Origin: Erpetoichthys calabaricus | Taxonomy: Eukaryota; Chordata; Cladistia; Polypteriformes; Polypteridae | Length of the DNA stretch: 64,000 nt | Direction: 5' to 3' | Assembly: GCF_900747795.2 (NCBI RefSeq) | Contig: NC_041401.2 | Location: 121,183,722-121,247,721, forward strand | Part shown: in pieces, positions 11,641-25,300 of the stretch | How the letters are laid out: each line of letters opens with the position of its first letter | Position numbering within the stretch: position 1 is the stretch's first letter | The notes under the pieces: model-generated | Told to the model about the DNA's origin: nothing | The model's database searches: none | The model's input: only the letters and a program-made list of their open reading frames with translations | Translations under genes and position numbers: made by a program

Positions 11641-13392
11641 ATTTGTTGAATTGACCCATTTGGTACAGACTGTGTGTGATTAGAAACCAACACTCGCTCA
11701 ATCTGCAGCCATGCTGGGCCACATCAAGCAGCCGTGCCAGTACAGGAGGCTGGTGCTCCAGTCTCCAACATGTCAGCAGCAGTACAAAGGGTTAAGAGCG
11801 ACTGAGTGAGCACCTCTCTAATCCCCCCTCCTCGTCTCGTTCTTCCAGCAGTCTGTGAGCATCCTTCACCTGTGAGAATAGCAATCGAGACACACACACA
11901 CACTCTGCAAGTACACAGGCAATGTGAAGTGGCCTCGCAGTGGACAGGAGGCGCTCTTACGCTGCAAAAGGTGAGGAAAACTTCTTTGTCTTTTTATTCT
12001 TATTTGCTTTCTGCCAACAATTTTGTTTTTATGTGAGACATCACTCCTCCTCTCATCTTCATGGCATGCACTGAGACCTCAGACATTGCATTTGTGTCTC
12101 AAAATGCTGAAGAGGTGGAAACTGGAGTCCCAAAATGACTGAAGGACAGCAATGCCAGGTCCCCAGTGTATCGCTGTATGATCTTTCCTGCCTTGTGCCT
12201 GTCTTCGATATACATGTGCCTTACTTGCTCCTATCTGTGCCAAGGTGCTCTGGTGACAGACCAAAAACATTGTGCAATAATCACTATTACATTTCTCACA
12301 GTTCAGCATGAACTGAGAATAACCAATTTGGCAGCAGTGAATAATCCTTAGATTATCGATTGGCACATGAGAGGCTTCAAGGGGACTTGGGGTGAAGATT
12401 CTGGCTCTGTCTTGAGGTGTTAAAGATACAGACATAGTGAGGATTGCTGGCTGCACTTCCATTTAGAAAGGATTGCTGCACCACACAAGACTTCAAAGAG
12501 ATTGTTGATATGGTATGTGATCACCAGCCTCATAAAATGCCCCTGTGGTTTTAAATTAATTAGTGACATTAGGAAGCAGCTAATGAAATTTACAGAATAA
12601 GAGAAACATGGCAGGACCAAATGTGATTATTCAATTAAATAAAAAAGATCACTTGAGCCAGGTCAATAAGCAGGGCGCCACTGGCCACCTTTTGACATGC
12701 TATGAGCCTCAGAGCATACTGTAGGGACAATGGTCATCATCGATTCTGTGGTCAATTGCAAAGCAGCCACCGGTCAGTAAACTATACAGTTAGCAAACCC
12801 AAACTGATCCATTTCATTGTGACAGATGACTCTCGGGGGTTTTAGTTGTGATCGATGTAGCCTGACAAGGCATGGAAAGGGCGGTGATTTAGGGGTTCCG
12901 ATCCAGTCAGCACCATACTTAGCTAAGGGGAACCCACCGCACAAGAGCTGGCCATGTTGGGATGAACTGGAGGAGTCGCGCGGCTATCCACTCTGTTCCT
13001 GTCGCTTCTGCTGTTCGGCAGGAAAAAAAAAAAAAAACCTCTCACTGTCTTTTCCTTCTCGCTCGCTGGCTGAGGTCGGCAAACAAACGCTCACTATCTG
13101 ATTGTGATGACCTGCGGAGATGCAGCGTCTCTTTCTGTCCACGAAAAGATCGGCCCTAGCCGTACATCAAGTAAAGTCTGTTCTGCGTCCGACCGAGGGA
13201 CTACTGGTCCGGTAAAGTCCGTTTCTTAGACATGTAGGAAAAGGGTGCGCAGCGGCCAGTGGGAATCGAGTCGATCAAATTGATCAGAGTGATTTTGAAC
13301 TAAATCTTGTTAGCGTCTAATCTGCCAGCTGGAGGTCAAGAGGCTACTCACCTGCATCCTTTGCGCCTCCTGTTTTATTCAGAGTGACCATC
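11641..13392 (+). other. Intergenic DNA and mmel1 5' flank
   Basis: I see no supported coding exon between the minisatellite and the mmel1 start codon. The last 400 bases are the likely promoter and 5' UTR of mmel1, including a poly-A run of about 15 bases at 13023. Short open frames elsewhere lack splice context or recognisable sequence. Confidence 0.4.
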
Positions 13393-16300
13393 ATGGGGAA
13401 ATCAGAAAGTCAGATGGACATCGTGGAGAAGACGACTAAGATGGGCAAGCGGTGGTGCAGCGTACTGGAGATCGCGCTGATTGTCCTTTTGCTCCTGCTG
13501 ACTTGCGGCTTGGCTGGACTGCTGGTCCTCTACATGAGCGCAAGAGGTAAGCGTTCGGAACAGGAGTACAATATTCGAAGTGCCTCCCAGTAAACTTTAA
13601 AGATGAAGTGTTAATCTGTAGTTGCTTGGATCTACCTAAACGAATGTTAAATCAAAGTGAGATTACTTTCGCTCTGTCGGTCTTCTTGATCTTGGGTTCA
13701 CATGTGTCCATAGAGTTCTGGCACGCCGGTCCTCATTGCTGTTTATACATTTTCTAAACTCGTTGACGTTTAGTTTCTGGACGGAGACAGTCAGACTCAG
13801 TCGACGTATTCGGGACAGGCTCCGGTTCCCAGTCTCCCTGAACGTGGACTAATCGAGTTAAATACTTAGATAAATGGTGGAGACTTTGTAAACCCAAATT
13901 GAATTCAAAGCAGCGAAGCACGATCGGAGGATATGGTTCTTTATTACGCATGTACATTATCCGTAGTCTCTTCCTCTGATTAACTATTATATATACAATA
14001 TCTTTAGTGCTGCATGAATACACTAAGAAAATTTAGTTGTTCTTTTTTATCGATAACGACTCACATTTTGTTCTGTATTGATACTGCTGCTGCTGCTCTG
14101 TTTTACTGTTCAGTACAGTGATCTGACCCTTACTGAGCCCAAATGTGTCATTCGTACTTCTTCACAATTTCAAAGTGCAATAAACGCTAAATCCACCGCC
14201 AGCGGTCGCATCTAGAACGTGGGAGCAGGGCAGCGGAGGTTCGCGGGTTTGGACCCTCAGACACCGTCGCTATATGAGGTGCAGCTTATATCCTTGATGA
14301 AAGTGGAAGATTTCAGGTACATGTTGCACTGCCTTTTCACTACACCGTCATTGTTATTTGATGCATAATAAAGAATAAGGGACATAATCTAAATGGAAAT
14401 ATCAACTTGTACAATATTGCAGTAACTTTATAAAGAGAAGCAACTTCCAGTCGCAAAATCTTTTATTTGGCCATCACAGGACTGCAAGTTCGCGCTATAA
14501 TAATCGGAGTATCACCAAATGCAACAAAGCAACTGCGCTCAGAATAATTCGGACTCGTGGGCACTTGTTTATAAAGTCTTTTTTATTACGTAAAGGCGTC
14601 TGACTGTTCTGCTGCCTTTATTGAGGTTTAACGGAAGAATTCAGGCTTTGTTTTTGAAGCAACCCTGCCTAGGCGCTGGACACAGTGGCTGATCCTGCTC
14701 TTTTGACGGCATTCAAGTTTTAGAATTTAAAGCTTTCGACTGTTTATTGAATATTCGATTGCGTATTGTTCCGCACCGGGATCAGCACTTCCACTAAATC
14801 CACTCCAGTCGATCTTAAATCCTTTTCACAAAAACGAGGGTCTCTGCACTGGCCGTGAAGGAGTGCAGTTGTGCGCCTCAAGGACTGGCGCCCCCTCCTT
14901 GCACTCAGTTTACTGCGACACTAACCTAGAATGCGCTGATCAGAAAATGCATTAATGGCTTTGTGGACATTGCTTGACCTCTGTGGCATGTTTATATATG
15001 GGTCTTTAACTTAGCACATAGTCTGATCTATGAAAGTAGCAGCTTCTGGGAATGCCTAAAGTCACACTGACTCTTAAATGCTGTCGCTATAAGAGAGCAG
15101 TCTGGAGAAGAATCCCGGTGTTGTACGTGACTGGCTATCGTGTCCTCGGTAATGGCGATCAAACACCAGAGGACTTGTAAAACAATAGCTTTGTAACCCC
15201 TTAAATCCTTCTCCCTAAGACTCTTTTTATTACAGACACCACAACAGTGTGGTCAAAACCTACTTTGAAGTGAGTAAGCATGCACTAGTGAGTCATGTAA
15301 GCCCTGAAGAACAAGTAAGTATTGAGGATCCATGAAATGGCATTTTATATAGTGCCTTACGTACTGAGCATGGTCTGTGGCTGTTTACATTATAATGAGA
15401 AGGGGCAATGTTGTCTCACTTGTTCATGGAATAAACACTGTGTCTTCCTAGGATTTCAAGGCTTTCTGTGCTACTCACTCTTTGTATTTTGGAGCTACTG
15501 ATGGGAAGTCTTCTGTTCATTAACAGGGTTGCACAACACTGCAGTTAGAGTTCTAATGTTGTTCACCGTCTTTGTTGCATTTGCATACCATCCCCATGTT
15601 TGTTTGTTTGTTTTTTTTTGGTACTTTGGTTTTCTTCCACAGCCAAATATGAATTATGTTATATCAACTGGTGTTCCAAAATTGGTCTGATGAACCACAT
15701 CTCTTCTAGAACCGATTCCAGCATTTTGCCTGATATGGCAGGGATACCTGGGGCTGCCAGAGGGAGCTCTGGGAAGGCACCCTCAGGGGTTGTGTTGGGT
15801 TATGCCTGATTTCAGAAGTGGTCCAGGGATTGGGTATAAAAGAGGCCAGTGTGGCCACTGCTTTGGTGAACTTGGAATCCAGTGAGGTGTGGATGAGAGT
15901 TTAAGTTTATATGTCAATGCTTCTTCATGAATCATTATAATAATAATAATAATAATAATAATAATCAAGTTATAGTAGAATGTATTAAACTAGTTAGCTT
16001 TAAGCTATGTAAGAATTCACTGCTAAAGGGTTTTATTTTTTTTTCTTCTAAGCAGTCAGGAAGTGCTATGCTTGTCTGATCGGGGCCTCCACAGCCCAGG
16101 CCTTAACAGTGAAGTTGCACACTGCCGCTTACCGGCACAGCTGCCTATGATTTTAGCCTTAAGAGATGTTATTAGTGCAACAAGCAATTGTTTGTTGAGC
16201 AGTCCAGTTTTCACATGTGGGTCCTTCTGATTCCTACTTAATAGTGAGAATTGATTAATCAAAATGCCATCAATTTTTAACAGCCCAGAATTAAGAACAT

Positions 16301-19300
16301 GAGAATGAGGGGTAATGAGGGGAAGGGGTAATTGGGTGATGCTCATCTCGAGGTGGTAAATACGTCGTTCACGCCAAAGTGATTGTTATGAGAATGTGTG
16401 GTCTGGGAAGGGAAACTGTTATGAGAAGGTTCTACTGGGAAAGAGACTGCTGTGAGAAAGTCTACAAGGCAAGGTAATTGTTGTGAGAATGTCCACTGGA
16501 CCAGGTGATTGTTATGAGAAGAGGTATCGAGCGAGGTTATTTTAATGAGAAACCCTGCAAAGAAAATAATGGGAAATGGTGTGAAGTGGGGATATTTTGA
16601 GATAAGAATTTTAATAAATATGAGGCTTGCCCAAAGCAAGGGGCTCACTTCACTAAACTGAGACAGTGCTTATGTACTCTGCAATGGTTTCCTAAGCTGT
16701 GCAATAAAATCCATTTTGTCTATCTGAAGACTCTGCCTGTTTTTTCTAAAGAAGTTTTCTCCATGACAGTGGAAGGAGAAGACAAGAGGAGCAAGAATGG
16801 AGAAAGGCAGAAGGTGTGGGCAGGGTCTTTTCATTTTGCTTTACTACCTAATTTGTTATGTTTTGCCTCTGATGCTCCATAACCTTCTTTTCTTCTGGTA
16901 TTTTTTTAGTTTCTTTAGCATGTTTAGGGTTTGCGGAATGCAAGAGCACCCTCCACAGGCCACAATGGTTACTTAATCCAGTATATGCAGTTTAGAATTT
17001 GCATATTTACAGTGGTAACAAAATCTTTTGCACAGCAGCCTCACAGTTGTAGAATCCCAAGTTCAATTCTTGCTGTGCTCCCACATACACTCCTTATGTC
17101 CATTTTATTATTATTTTTTATTCCTGGATACTTTGGATTTTTATAACATCCCTAAAATGTGTATGTTAATTGGGCACTCTAAATTGACCTGCATGAATGA
17201 GTGATGGATTGGTGTTCTATCCAAGTTTGGTTCCTACCTCGCACTCAGAACTGTTTTAGATTCCCATAAGCCTACAAAACAGGCTTAAATAAAGGCTGAC
17301 TAGTTGGAGGAATGCCTTTCTTATACAACAACACTGTTTCTTTTTAGACTCTTCTGTTCCCCAGACCAGTCTCAGTAACATCTGTACAACTCCTGGATGT
17401 GTGACTGCAGGTAAGGTTTCCTAAAATAGGTAAAGTGTCCAGTCAGCTGGTGGTTTCAGATACAGACTGGCTGTGTCATCTGCACTGGGTGTCTTGGTGA
17501 TGTTTATCCTTTTATTGATGCTTGCCTATGGAATGCTCCATGTTGTCTGTCAAATGCCCCCCATCCCTAATTGTGTTTCCAGCTGCTCGACTCCTCCAGA
17601 ACATGAATCCTAATGTTGAACCCTGCCAGGATTTTTACCAGTATGCCTGCGGGGGCTGGCTAAGTCGCCATGTGATTCCAGAGACGAGCTCACGCTACAG
17701 TATTTTTGACATCCTGCGGGATGAACTTGAGATCATTCTCAGGGGTGAGTGGCTAATAGGTGAGGTGTCAGAAAACACAGAATCATTTTCCTAAACTATA
17801 CTTCCCCTTCAACCACCTTTCATGCAGGTGTTCTGGAGACCCCTAACCACCTGGATCGGGAAGCCTTCAAGAAAGCAAAGCAACTATACCAATCATGCGT
17901 GAATGAGAGTAAGGATGGAAATGGTAGTGATGACTATCGTCCCCTTACAGATGAGCGGAAGCCTGCCCACACTCACTTGCCTTTATTTCTCTGATAGGTT
18001 TGATTGAGATGCGAGACTCACAGCCTTTGCTGCAACTTATTGATGCGGTTGGGGGATGGCCAGTGTCATCCTGGGACTGGAATTTAAATCATGGTGAGTA
18101 CAACCAGCACATCAGAGTGGACTGCAGCTGAACACTCCCATCTCCAAGCATAGCTTCAGTGTCTGCCTATCTGTCCACATAGGGGCACAGTGGAGACTAG
18201 AAAACACACTGTCTACTCTCAATGCTGTCTACCACAAGAAGGCTCTAATTGACATGTTTGTGTGGACAGATGACCGCAACTCTAGTCGTCATGTCATCTA
18301 TGTAAGGATCTTGCACTTCAATGATTGGGAGTGCCTTATTTGCAGTATCCCTTATAATGAAAGGGAATTGGCACCTTCTGGATATTTTTGCTTGCCTGTA
18401 CACCAAGTCTGGTGGTTACTGACCTAAAATCATCCTTTGGTTTCTTCCTTATCAGATAGACCAGCCTGGCCTGGGGATGCCATCCAGAGATTATTATTTT
18501 AATGATGGCAGTTACAAGAAGGTGAGTATCACCGTCACTATGTTACATTAGATCTGACATATTTTGGCTTTTAGGAAACATTGACCAAATAAAATGTATG
18601 GATACATGTAAGGATGCCCCTTATGGAGCCCAGAGCCTGGGTCTTCTCATGAAACCCATTGGCAATTCTGACTGGCTAACATATCTCACGGCATCCTATT
18701 AAGTAGTGCCTGCTACAGTCTGTGCTTCTTCGCCCCCTGTTGCAGTCTGTGCTTCTTCGCCCCCTGTTGCAGTCTGTGCTTCTTGGGGCAAGTTCTACAA
18801 GAGTCATTGGAATGACAAAATACCACAGAATTACAGCATTGGCATACAGTTTAATGCTTCTGGCCCTCATAATGTAATACCTTGAAGCAGACCAGGTTGT
18901 CTCTGCTAAGGAATTCACTCAGTGTGACACCTCTCTTGGCTGCTCATCCTCTCTGAGAGGTGTTATGGATTACTTTAAAATAAATGTTCTTAAGTCCCTC
19001 TGCAAAGGGCTCGGTGTATATACTGTATATTTATTTATTCAATACACCTGTTGGAGAGCGGTAAGTGAACTCTCTATTTTACTTTAACCATTCTGACTAG
19101 ATCTAGATATTCATTCCTAGGCCTATATAGACAAAGATGAGAAAGACAGCTAACAAGTAGTAAGTCATCCCATAGGCTATGGAAGTTAAAGTACACAATT
19201 TATCGCATGAGACAGGCTATGCAGTGTTTAGGCGAGGCTAAAGGAAACCTTTTGTTCTATAATAGCAATATACATGATTATAAACTAAGGTGGTCCAAAA

Positions 19301-22300
19301 TAAAAAATTAACAGATTCAAGTTCTCCTCATGGCTAGTTTTCTTCTTTACCATATTTATATTAAATGCACAAACTTTTAAAGAAAATAAACAAGATTCAG
19401 AGGTCACTTCATTTGGCAGTTTTTAGGTCATCTGTACTGTACAGCAGAAAAATGTTGTACAGGTGTATGTAGGTCTACAACATTAGCACTATCTCTGAAG
19501 TTGGAAAATCCATTTGATGGTTTGCAACCAGTCGAAGAATAAACTGTTTCTCGTCCTTTGTCAAAGTGTCATTGTACTTTTTGATGAGACTTGTACCTCT
19601 TTCAGCTGCATCATTTGCTACCATCACGCGTGCTGACAATTCTCAAAATTAATTGAAGGCTGGATCATCTGTCCACGGTTCTGGTGTGTTCTTGAGAAAA
19701 CAACTGAGAACTTTCTTTGCCTTTTTCCATAAGGACAAGAAACAAGGATGTTGTCCTTTGTGTTACCAGAACTTTAGCTCTTCAGGTTAATTTGTCAGCT
19801 TAAGATGTTGAGGTAATGGTGGGCACCGCAGCCTTTGCACCTTCTTTTCCTTTGTTTCTTCTGAGACTCTGCCATCCAAAAGGGCTAAAAAAGAAACTTC
19901 TACGTACTACTAGAATATTCTGGAAAATACTTCTTAATACTAGAATGATCTGGAATCATCCACTTACTATAGAATGTTCTGGGAACTCCACCTCAGTACT
20001 AGAACGTTCTCCGCTTCGTTGTTTTTTTATTTTTACTGCTTACTAATCACATATCCAGCCAAGACCTCCATGCAAGTGTACATACGTAGTAACAATAACA
20101 AAATATTCAGAATTCAACAAGATACAAATGTTTTCCTATTAAGCCAGAATTTCACAGGTAAGCAAGCTTTCCCTGATGATCAAAAATAAGCCTTGTGAAG
20201 AAATGATACTACAAATACCAACTTTGCATATTTTTTGTGGACCACCCTAGTATACATTTATATATGGTTAAAGATATAGAAAAATATATAGACAAATACA
20301 TAAACAATAATTTCCTTCACAGAGGGCAGTAACAGAACACAGACTCAGGGCTTTAGGATTAAAGAACAGCCCTTTCAGCAAGTCAAATTAAAGGGGAGTC
20401 CTCTTGCTCCCTGACGAGTTGAGCCACCACCCTTAGCAGAGACAAATGGTGTTGTGACCCAGACTTGGTTTTGACAGTGGAGGAGACTGTAGCAAGGCTG
20501 AGAGGGAGAGACAGAGAGAGAGCCTGCTGCTACAAAAGAAGAACCCTTGCACTTAAAAGCTCCAATCTGTACCAAAAAACAGGCCTCCATTCCTTTAGTT
20601 CCACTTGTTAAACATGCAAAACCCTGAATTCATGCCCCAGTGCTGCTTTTTCAGGATGGACAAATAGCTGCAAGGGGGATATTACTCTGAGCAGATCCTA
20701 CTCTATTATTCAACACATCTTTTAAGCAGTTAATCACTCTTCATGTCATTATATCACCTCCTAAGGCTCTTTATAACATGCCGGCATCTCAGCCACATTA
20801 AATTATTAACCATCTGCTTTGGCTGTGCAGGTGAGGGATGCCTATCTTCAGTTCATGGTGACAATTGCCACCATGGTGCGTGAGGACAAGGGCCTCAAGC
20901 AAAACGACAGCTTGGTTCAGCAGGAGATGATGCAGGTCTTAGAGCTGGAGACAGACATAGCCAACGTGAGTATGGGGCATTACTGCCACCTGATGCAGAG
21001 TCTTTCACTTTCGCCTGCTAATTTTAACAGCCAGATACTGTGTGCTTGGCATAGGCCTACAAGTCTTCATTACCGCAATAACTGTAATGAAATTGAGATG
21101 CATTGGCCTGTCCAGGATTTTTGATCCATCCATTCATTTTGGTCTCCTCTTAATCCTGTTCACGAGAACAGCCACCCTTCCTAGCAGTATTGGAAACAAG
21201 TATACACACATACACACACACACATACACACACAGAAAACATGCAGACTCACACAGATGGATCCTAGGTTAGGTTTCAAACATAGAACTGTTGCTGCAAC
21301 ACTGCATTAGCACCAACTACTGCGCCATGCTGGAAGTGAGACAGATAACACAAACAAATATTTACTTTGCATAGCACCTTTCATTGTAAGTTTTACATTA
21401 AACACATTGCATTGGAAGTGCAGAAGAACAAAGCATTTGTGGCTGCAGACTGGAGTAACAATCTTAAAATGAAAGAGTAACTGTTATTAGTACTACTTTC
21501 TAAACATCCCCTTACCCATTGCCCAAACCCAATTAATACACATTAGGCATAAGACAGGAACCAACTTTTGCCAGAGTGCCAGGCCATCACAGGGTGCAGT
21601 CACTCAGAAACACAACAATTATATTTTTTAAGATGCGTGAATGTGGACTAAACCTACAAGGATGTTGTGCATGAAGAACATGAAAATCTGCTGTACACTG
21701 ACAGCGACTGGGCTGTGATTGAATCCCTGGACCCTGAAGGAGACAGAAACCTGCTGCAGATGGCCACCACATCAGACTTTACCACTCACACAGTCTTTGA
21801 GCAGGGCAAAATGGGCACAGTGTCAATCAGGATTTGGCACCAGTTAGTTACACAAAGGTTGGTATTTGAAGTTGACTGACAAGCACTGAGAATGTGATTG
21901 CACCCCTTCCTCCACAGGCCACAGTCCCGGCAGAGGAGCGGCATGATGTCACCATGCTGTATAAGCAAATGAGTCTAACTGAGGTTCAACAGCTCTTTCC
22001 TCTCAATGTGAGTTGGATACTTGAAAATCTGGAATAAATGGACCTCTGACACTACACACTAACTTCAGCTATGTTTTTCTGTTAACCAGGGGTTCAACTG
22101 GCTGCATTTTATACAGGGGGTTCTGTCCTCGGTTAATGTGGCTGTAAAGCCTCAGGAAGAGCTGGTTGTTTATGGTGTCCCCTACTTACAACGGCTCCAA
22201 GGAATTCTCTCAGTCCATTCCACCAGGTAAGTGTGAACACAGTTAACTTATGCAAGTTCAGTCTTGGGTTTGGGGTCCTCTGTGACTGCAGGTTTTCTTA

Positions 22301-25300
22301 CTACAGTAATTGATTTCTTCTTTTACTTTGACTCCCATCTTAAGCAAGTTTTTATTTCAGGTTCAATTGTTTTTTATACTAACCCAAAAATGACAAATTG
22401 TTTATGGCGAATTTTTACAAGAATTTATGTTACATGGAGAATTTATTCTTTGTTACTTTTTTAATGTTCTGGTTTAATCCATTATTTACTAATAAGCCCA
22501 TCATTTGGTAACACTGAAATAGCTGCTCTTTAACTTTCAGTATTGTTTGCAAAGGTGTCTGCTAGGCTAATCATTGATGGTCAGTATTTGAAAACGATTA
22601 AGAGAGAAAACACCGGCACAGTTCAAGAGAATCAAAAATAAAATGACAAGACAGTGCTAAACATTTCAAGATAGGACAAAAACACAAATATTTTGTAATT
22701 TCTTATTAAATGTAAATCTCGCACTATAATCCTTTTTCGTTTAGAAAAATGCTGAAGGTTAGCTAATAATTAATGAGATCAATTAGAGGTAAAAATGACA
22801 CACCGATTGTGAAACTGCTTGGAGCAAGAAGGGGGTTCATGGGGCCTTTAAGGACTGAACTTGAAAGCCACTGATCGATTGTATCGAAATACAGAAATGT
22901 AATCAGGATACAAGGTCATCAAGAGATTCCAATTCTGCTCTCTTTCTGTTTTCAGTACTTTGCAGAACTACCTGACATGGCAACTGTTAATGGACAGGGT
23001 CAGCAGTCTGAGTCGGCGTTTCAAGGAGGCTCGAGCACACTATCGCAAGGTAAACACTGCAGCTTGAACACTAGACAGACATCATAGTACCACAGAGCAG
23101 CGATGATGGCTACTCGGTTCTGCCTGTTCATTCTGATGCATTGTAGGCTCTGTATGGAACCACGGTGGAGGAAACGCGATGGCGAGACTGTGTGCGCTAT
23201 GTACAGAGCCATATGGAAAATGCTGTGGGGGCACTTTATGTGAGGGAGACATTTGCAGGGCACAGCAAGCAGATGGTGAGAAGCCAAATATATATAAGAC
23301 ACTGCTATTACAGGCAGGTGCGGTCATGCTTCTTTTTACATTTAAACTCACTGACAGGTTAGTAAACTGATTGACAAAATCCGTCAGGCCTTTGTGGAGA
23401 CTCTGGATGAGCTTGCTTGGATGGACAAGTTGTCCAAGGAGAAGGCGCAGGAGAAGGTAAGAAGGGACTTGGTGTATGGCCAATATTCCACGCATGCTAT
23501 AAATTCACAGATTGGCATTTTGCCTTTCAGGCGATGGCAATCAAAGAGCAGATTGGATACCCAGACTACATCCTGGAGGACACCAATCCAAAACTTGACA
23601 TGGAGTATGCTCATGTATGTAAACAAAATTTCACAATTAAATGGAAGCAGGACACTTGAGAGAGTTGGGTCCTAGGGTTACATAGTACAACTGTGCAGGC
23701 ATATCAGCGTTAGCATTGGTGTACTTGTGGTTTGAATTTGCTCAACATGGCCAGTCCTCAACTCTAAACTTATAAGGCAGGACAGTGGCATGTCAGGAGC
23801 TGGTTTAAAATGGGCAAATGGTTAGCTACAGCTACTCATTCTCTTAAATTTCCTCAGCTTAACTTCAGTGAAGACAACTACTTTGAAAACACACTAGAAA
23901 ACCTGCGGGCAGGTGCCCAGAAGAGCCTCAGAAAGTTACGTGAGCGTGTAGACCCTGAATTGTGAGTTCCAATGCGTTCAAAATAAATTTATTTTGCACT
24001 GATGTTAGAGTAGGGGTAGCGCATTTAACATGGACAAGTCCAACCAGGAGACTGGGTTGGAATCCTGACCTGGTCACATTGTGTGTGATGTTTGCATGTT
24101 CTCCCTGTGTTTTTGTGGGTATCCTCCCACATCCCAGTCATAGTTAACTGGTGACTCCAACCTGGTCTCATATGAGTGAGTGTGGGAGTTTGTACACTGC
24201 TGCAGACTGTCAACTTGGTCAAAGTTGGTTATTGCCTTCAATCAGATCCTGTCAGAATAGGTGCTGGTTCCTGTAACTCTGACCTAGATAAAGCTATTCT
24301 GAAAATTAAAGGGGGGTGTTGTTAAAGCAGGAAGGCAAAGCTTTAGGACTTCTACTCAGTTCCACAATTAATGTTACTTAGGGGACAAATGCCCATTGAA
24401 GTTGGTCACAGTACGGTAGTTATGCTATGTGATCTAACATCTTATGACTATTAGGCATTTTCTTCCTAGGTGGATCATTGGTGCTGCAGTGGTGAATGCC
24501 TTCTACTCTCCCAATCGGAACCAGATAGGTATGCTTATAAACAGATAATCAGAATGGTCTAATCAGAGGAGAATGCTCTGAAGATAAATATCATTTCCCA
24601 TCTGTTTCTATGCTGAACATTGTTCCTTTTGTTACAGTGTTTCCTGCTGGGATCCTGCAGCCACCTTTCTTCAGCCAAGACCAGCTGCAAGCATTGAACT
24701 TCGGGGGCATTGGAATGGTTATTGGTCATGAGATCACCCATGGCTTTGATGATAATGGTATGTATTGTACCATTATTATGCTCCTTATGGACCCAGGAGG
24801 CACACAGCAGATGGGTAGATTCCTTACTTTTTCTTCTGATAGGAAGAAACTTTGACAAAGAAGGCAACATGTTTGACTGGTGGAGCAACTTCTCTGCCAT
24901 GAACTTCAGGGACCAGTCACGCTGCATGGTGAATCAGTATGGCAGCTACACATGGAAACTGGCCGGGGGACAGAATGTGAGTGGGTTATAGCCAAGTGAG
25001 CAGTTTGTGGGTTAGGGAAAGTAAAAAGGTTCATAGACAGGTCCCAAATGAGAGGAGCAGTTAGTCACTGCCTAAGGCCCTTGTCATCATCTAGGTCAGC
25101 AAGATAAAAATACTTGAAAAGGGTCATATACTGTAGATATGTCCAGCTTTAGCAGAAGGAGGGGTCAAGGATTGGGTCATACTAGGAAGCAGAAAAAGGC
25201 AAGAGTAAGTCTGCACCAATGGGCTACTTTGTCCTTCACAGGTCAGTGGCATAAGCACTCTTGGAGAAAATATTGCTGACAATGGAGGAGTCCGACAGGC

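Noticed and set aside
12826-13159. A frame upstream of mmel1 as an alternative first coding exon.
   Set aside because: It runs through a poly-A tract, resembles nothing and has no donor in phase with mmel1 exon 2. The ATG at 13393 leads directly into the membrane anchor.
15700-15930. A TATAAA-containing block in mmel1 intron 1 that might be part of a long terminal repeat.
   Set aside because: No second copy, TG...CA ends, target duplication or internal region was found. It is only possible that it belongs to some interspersed repeat.
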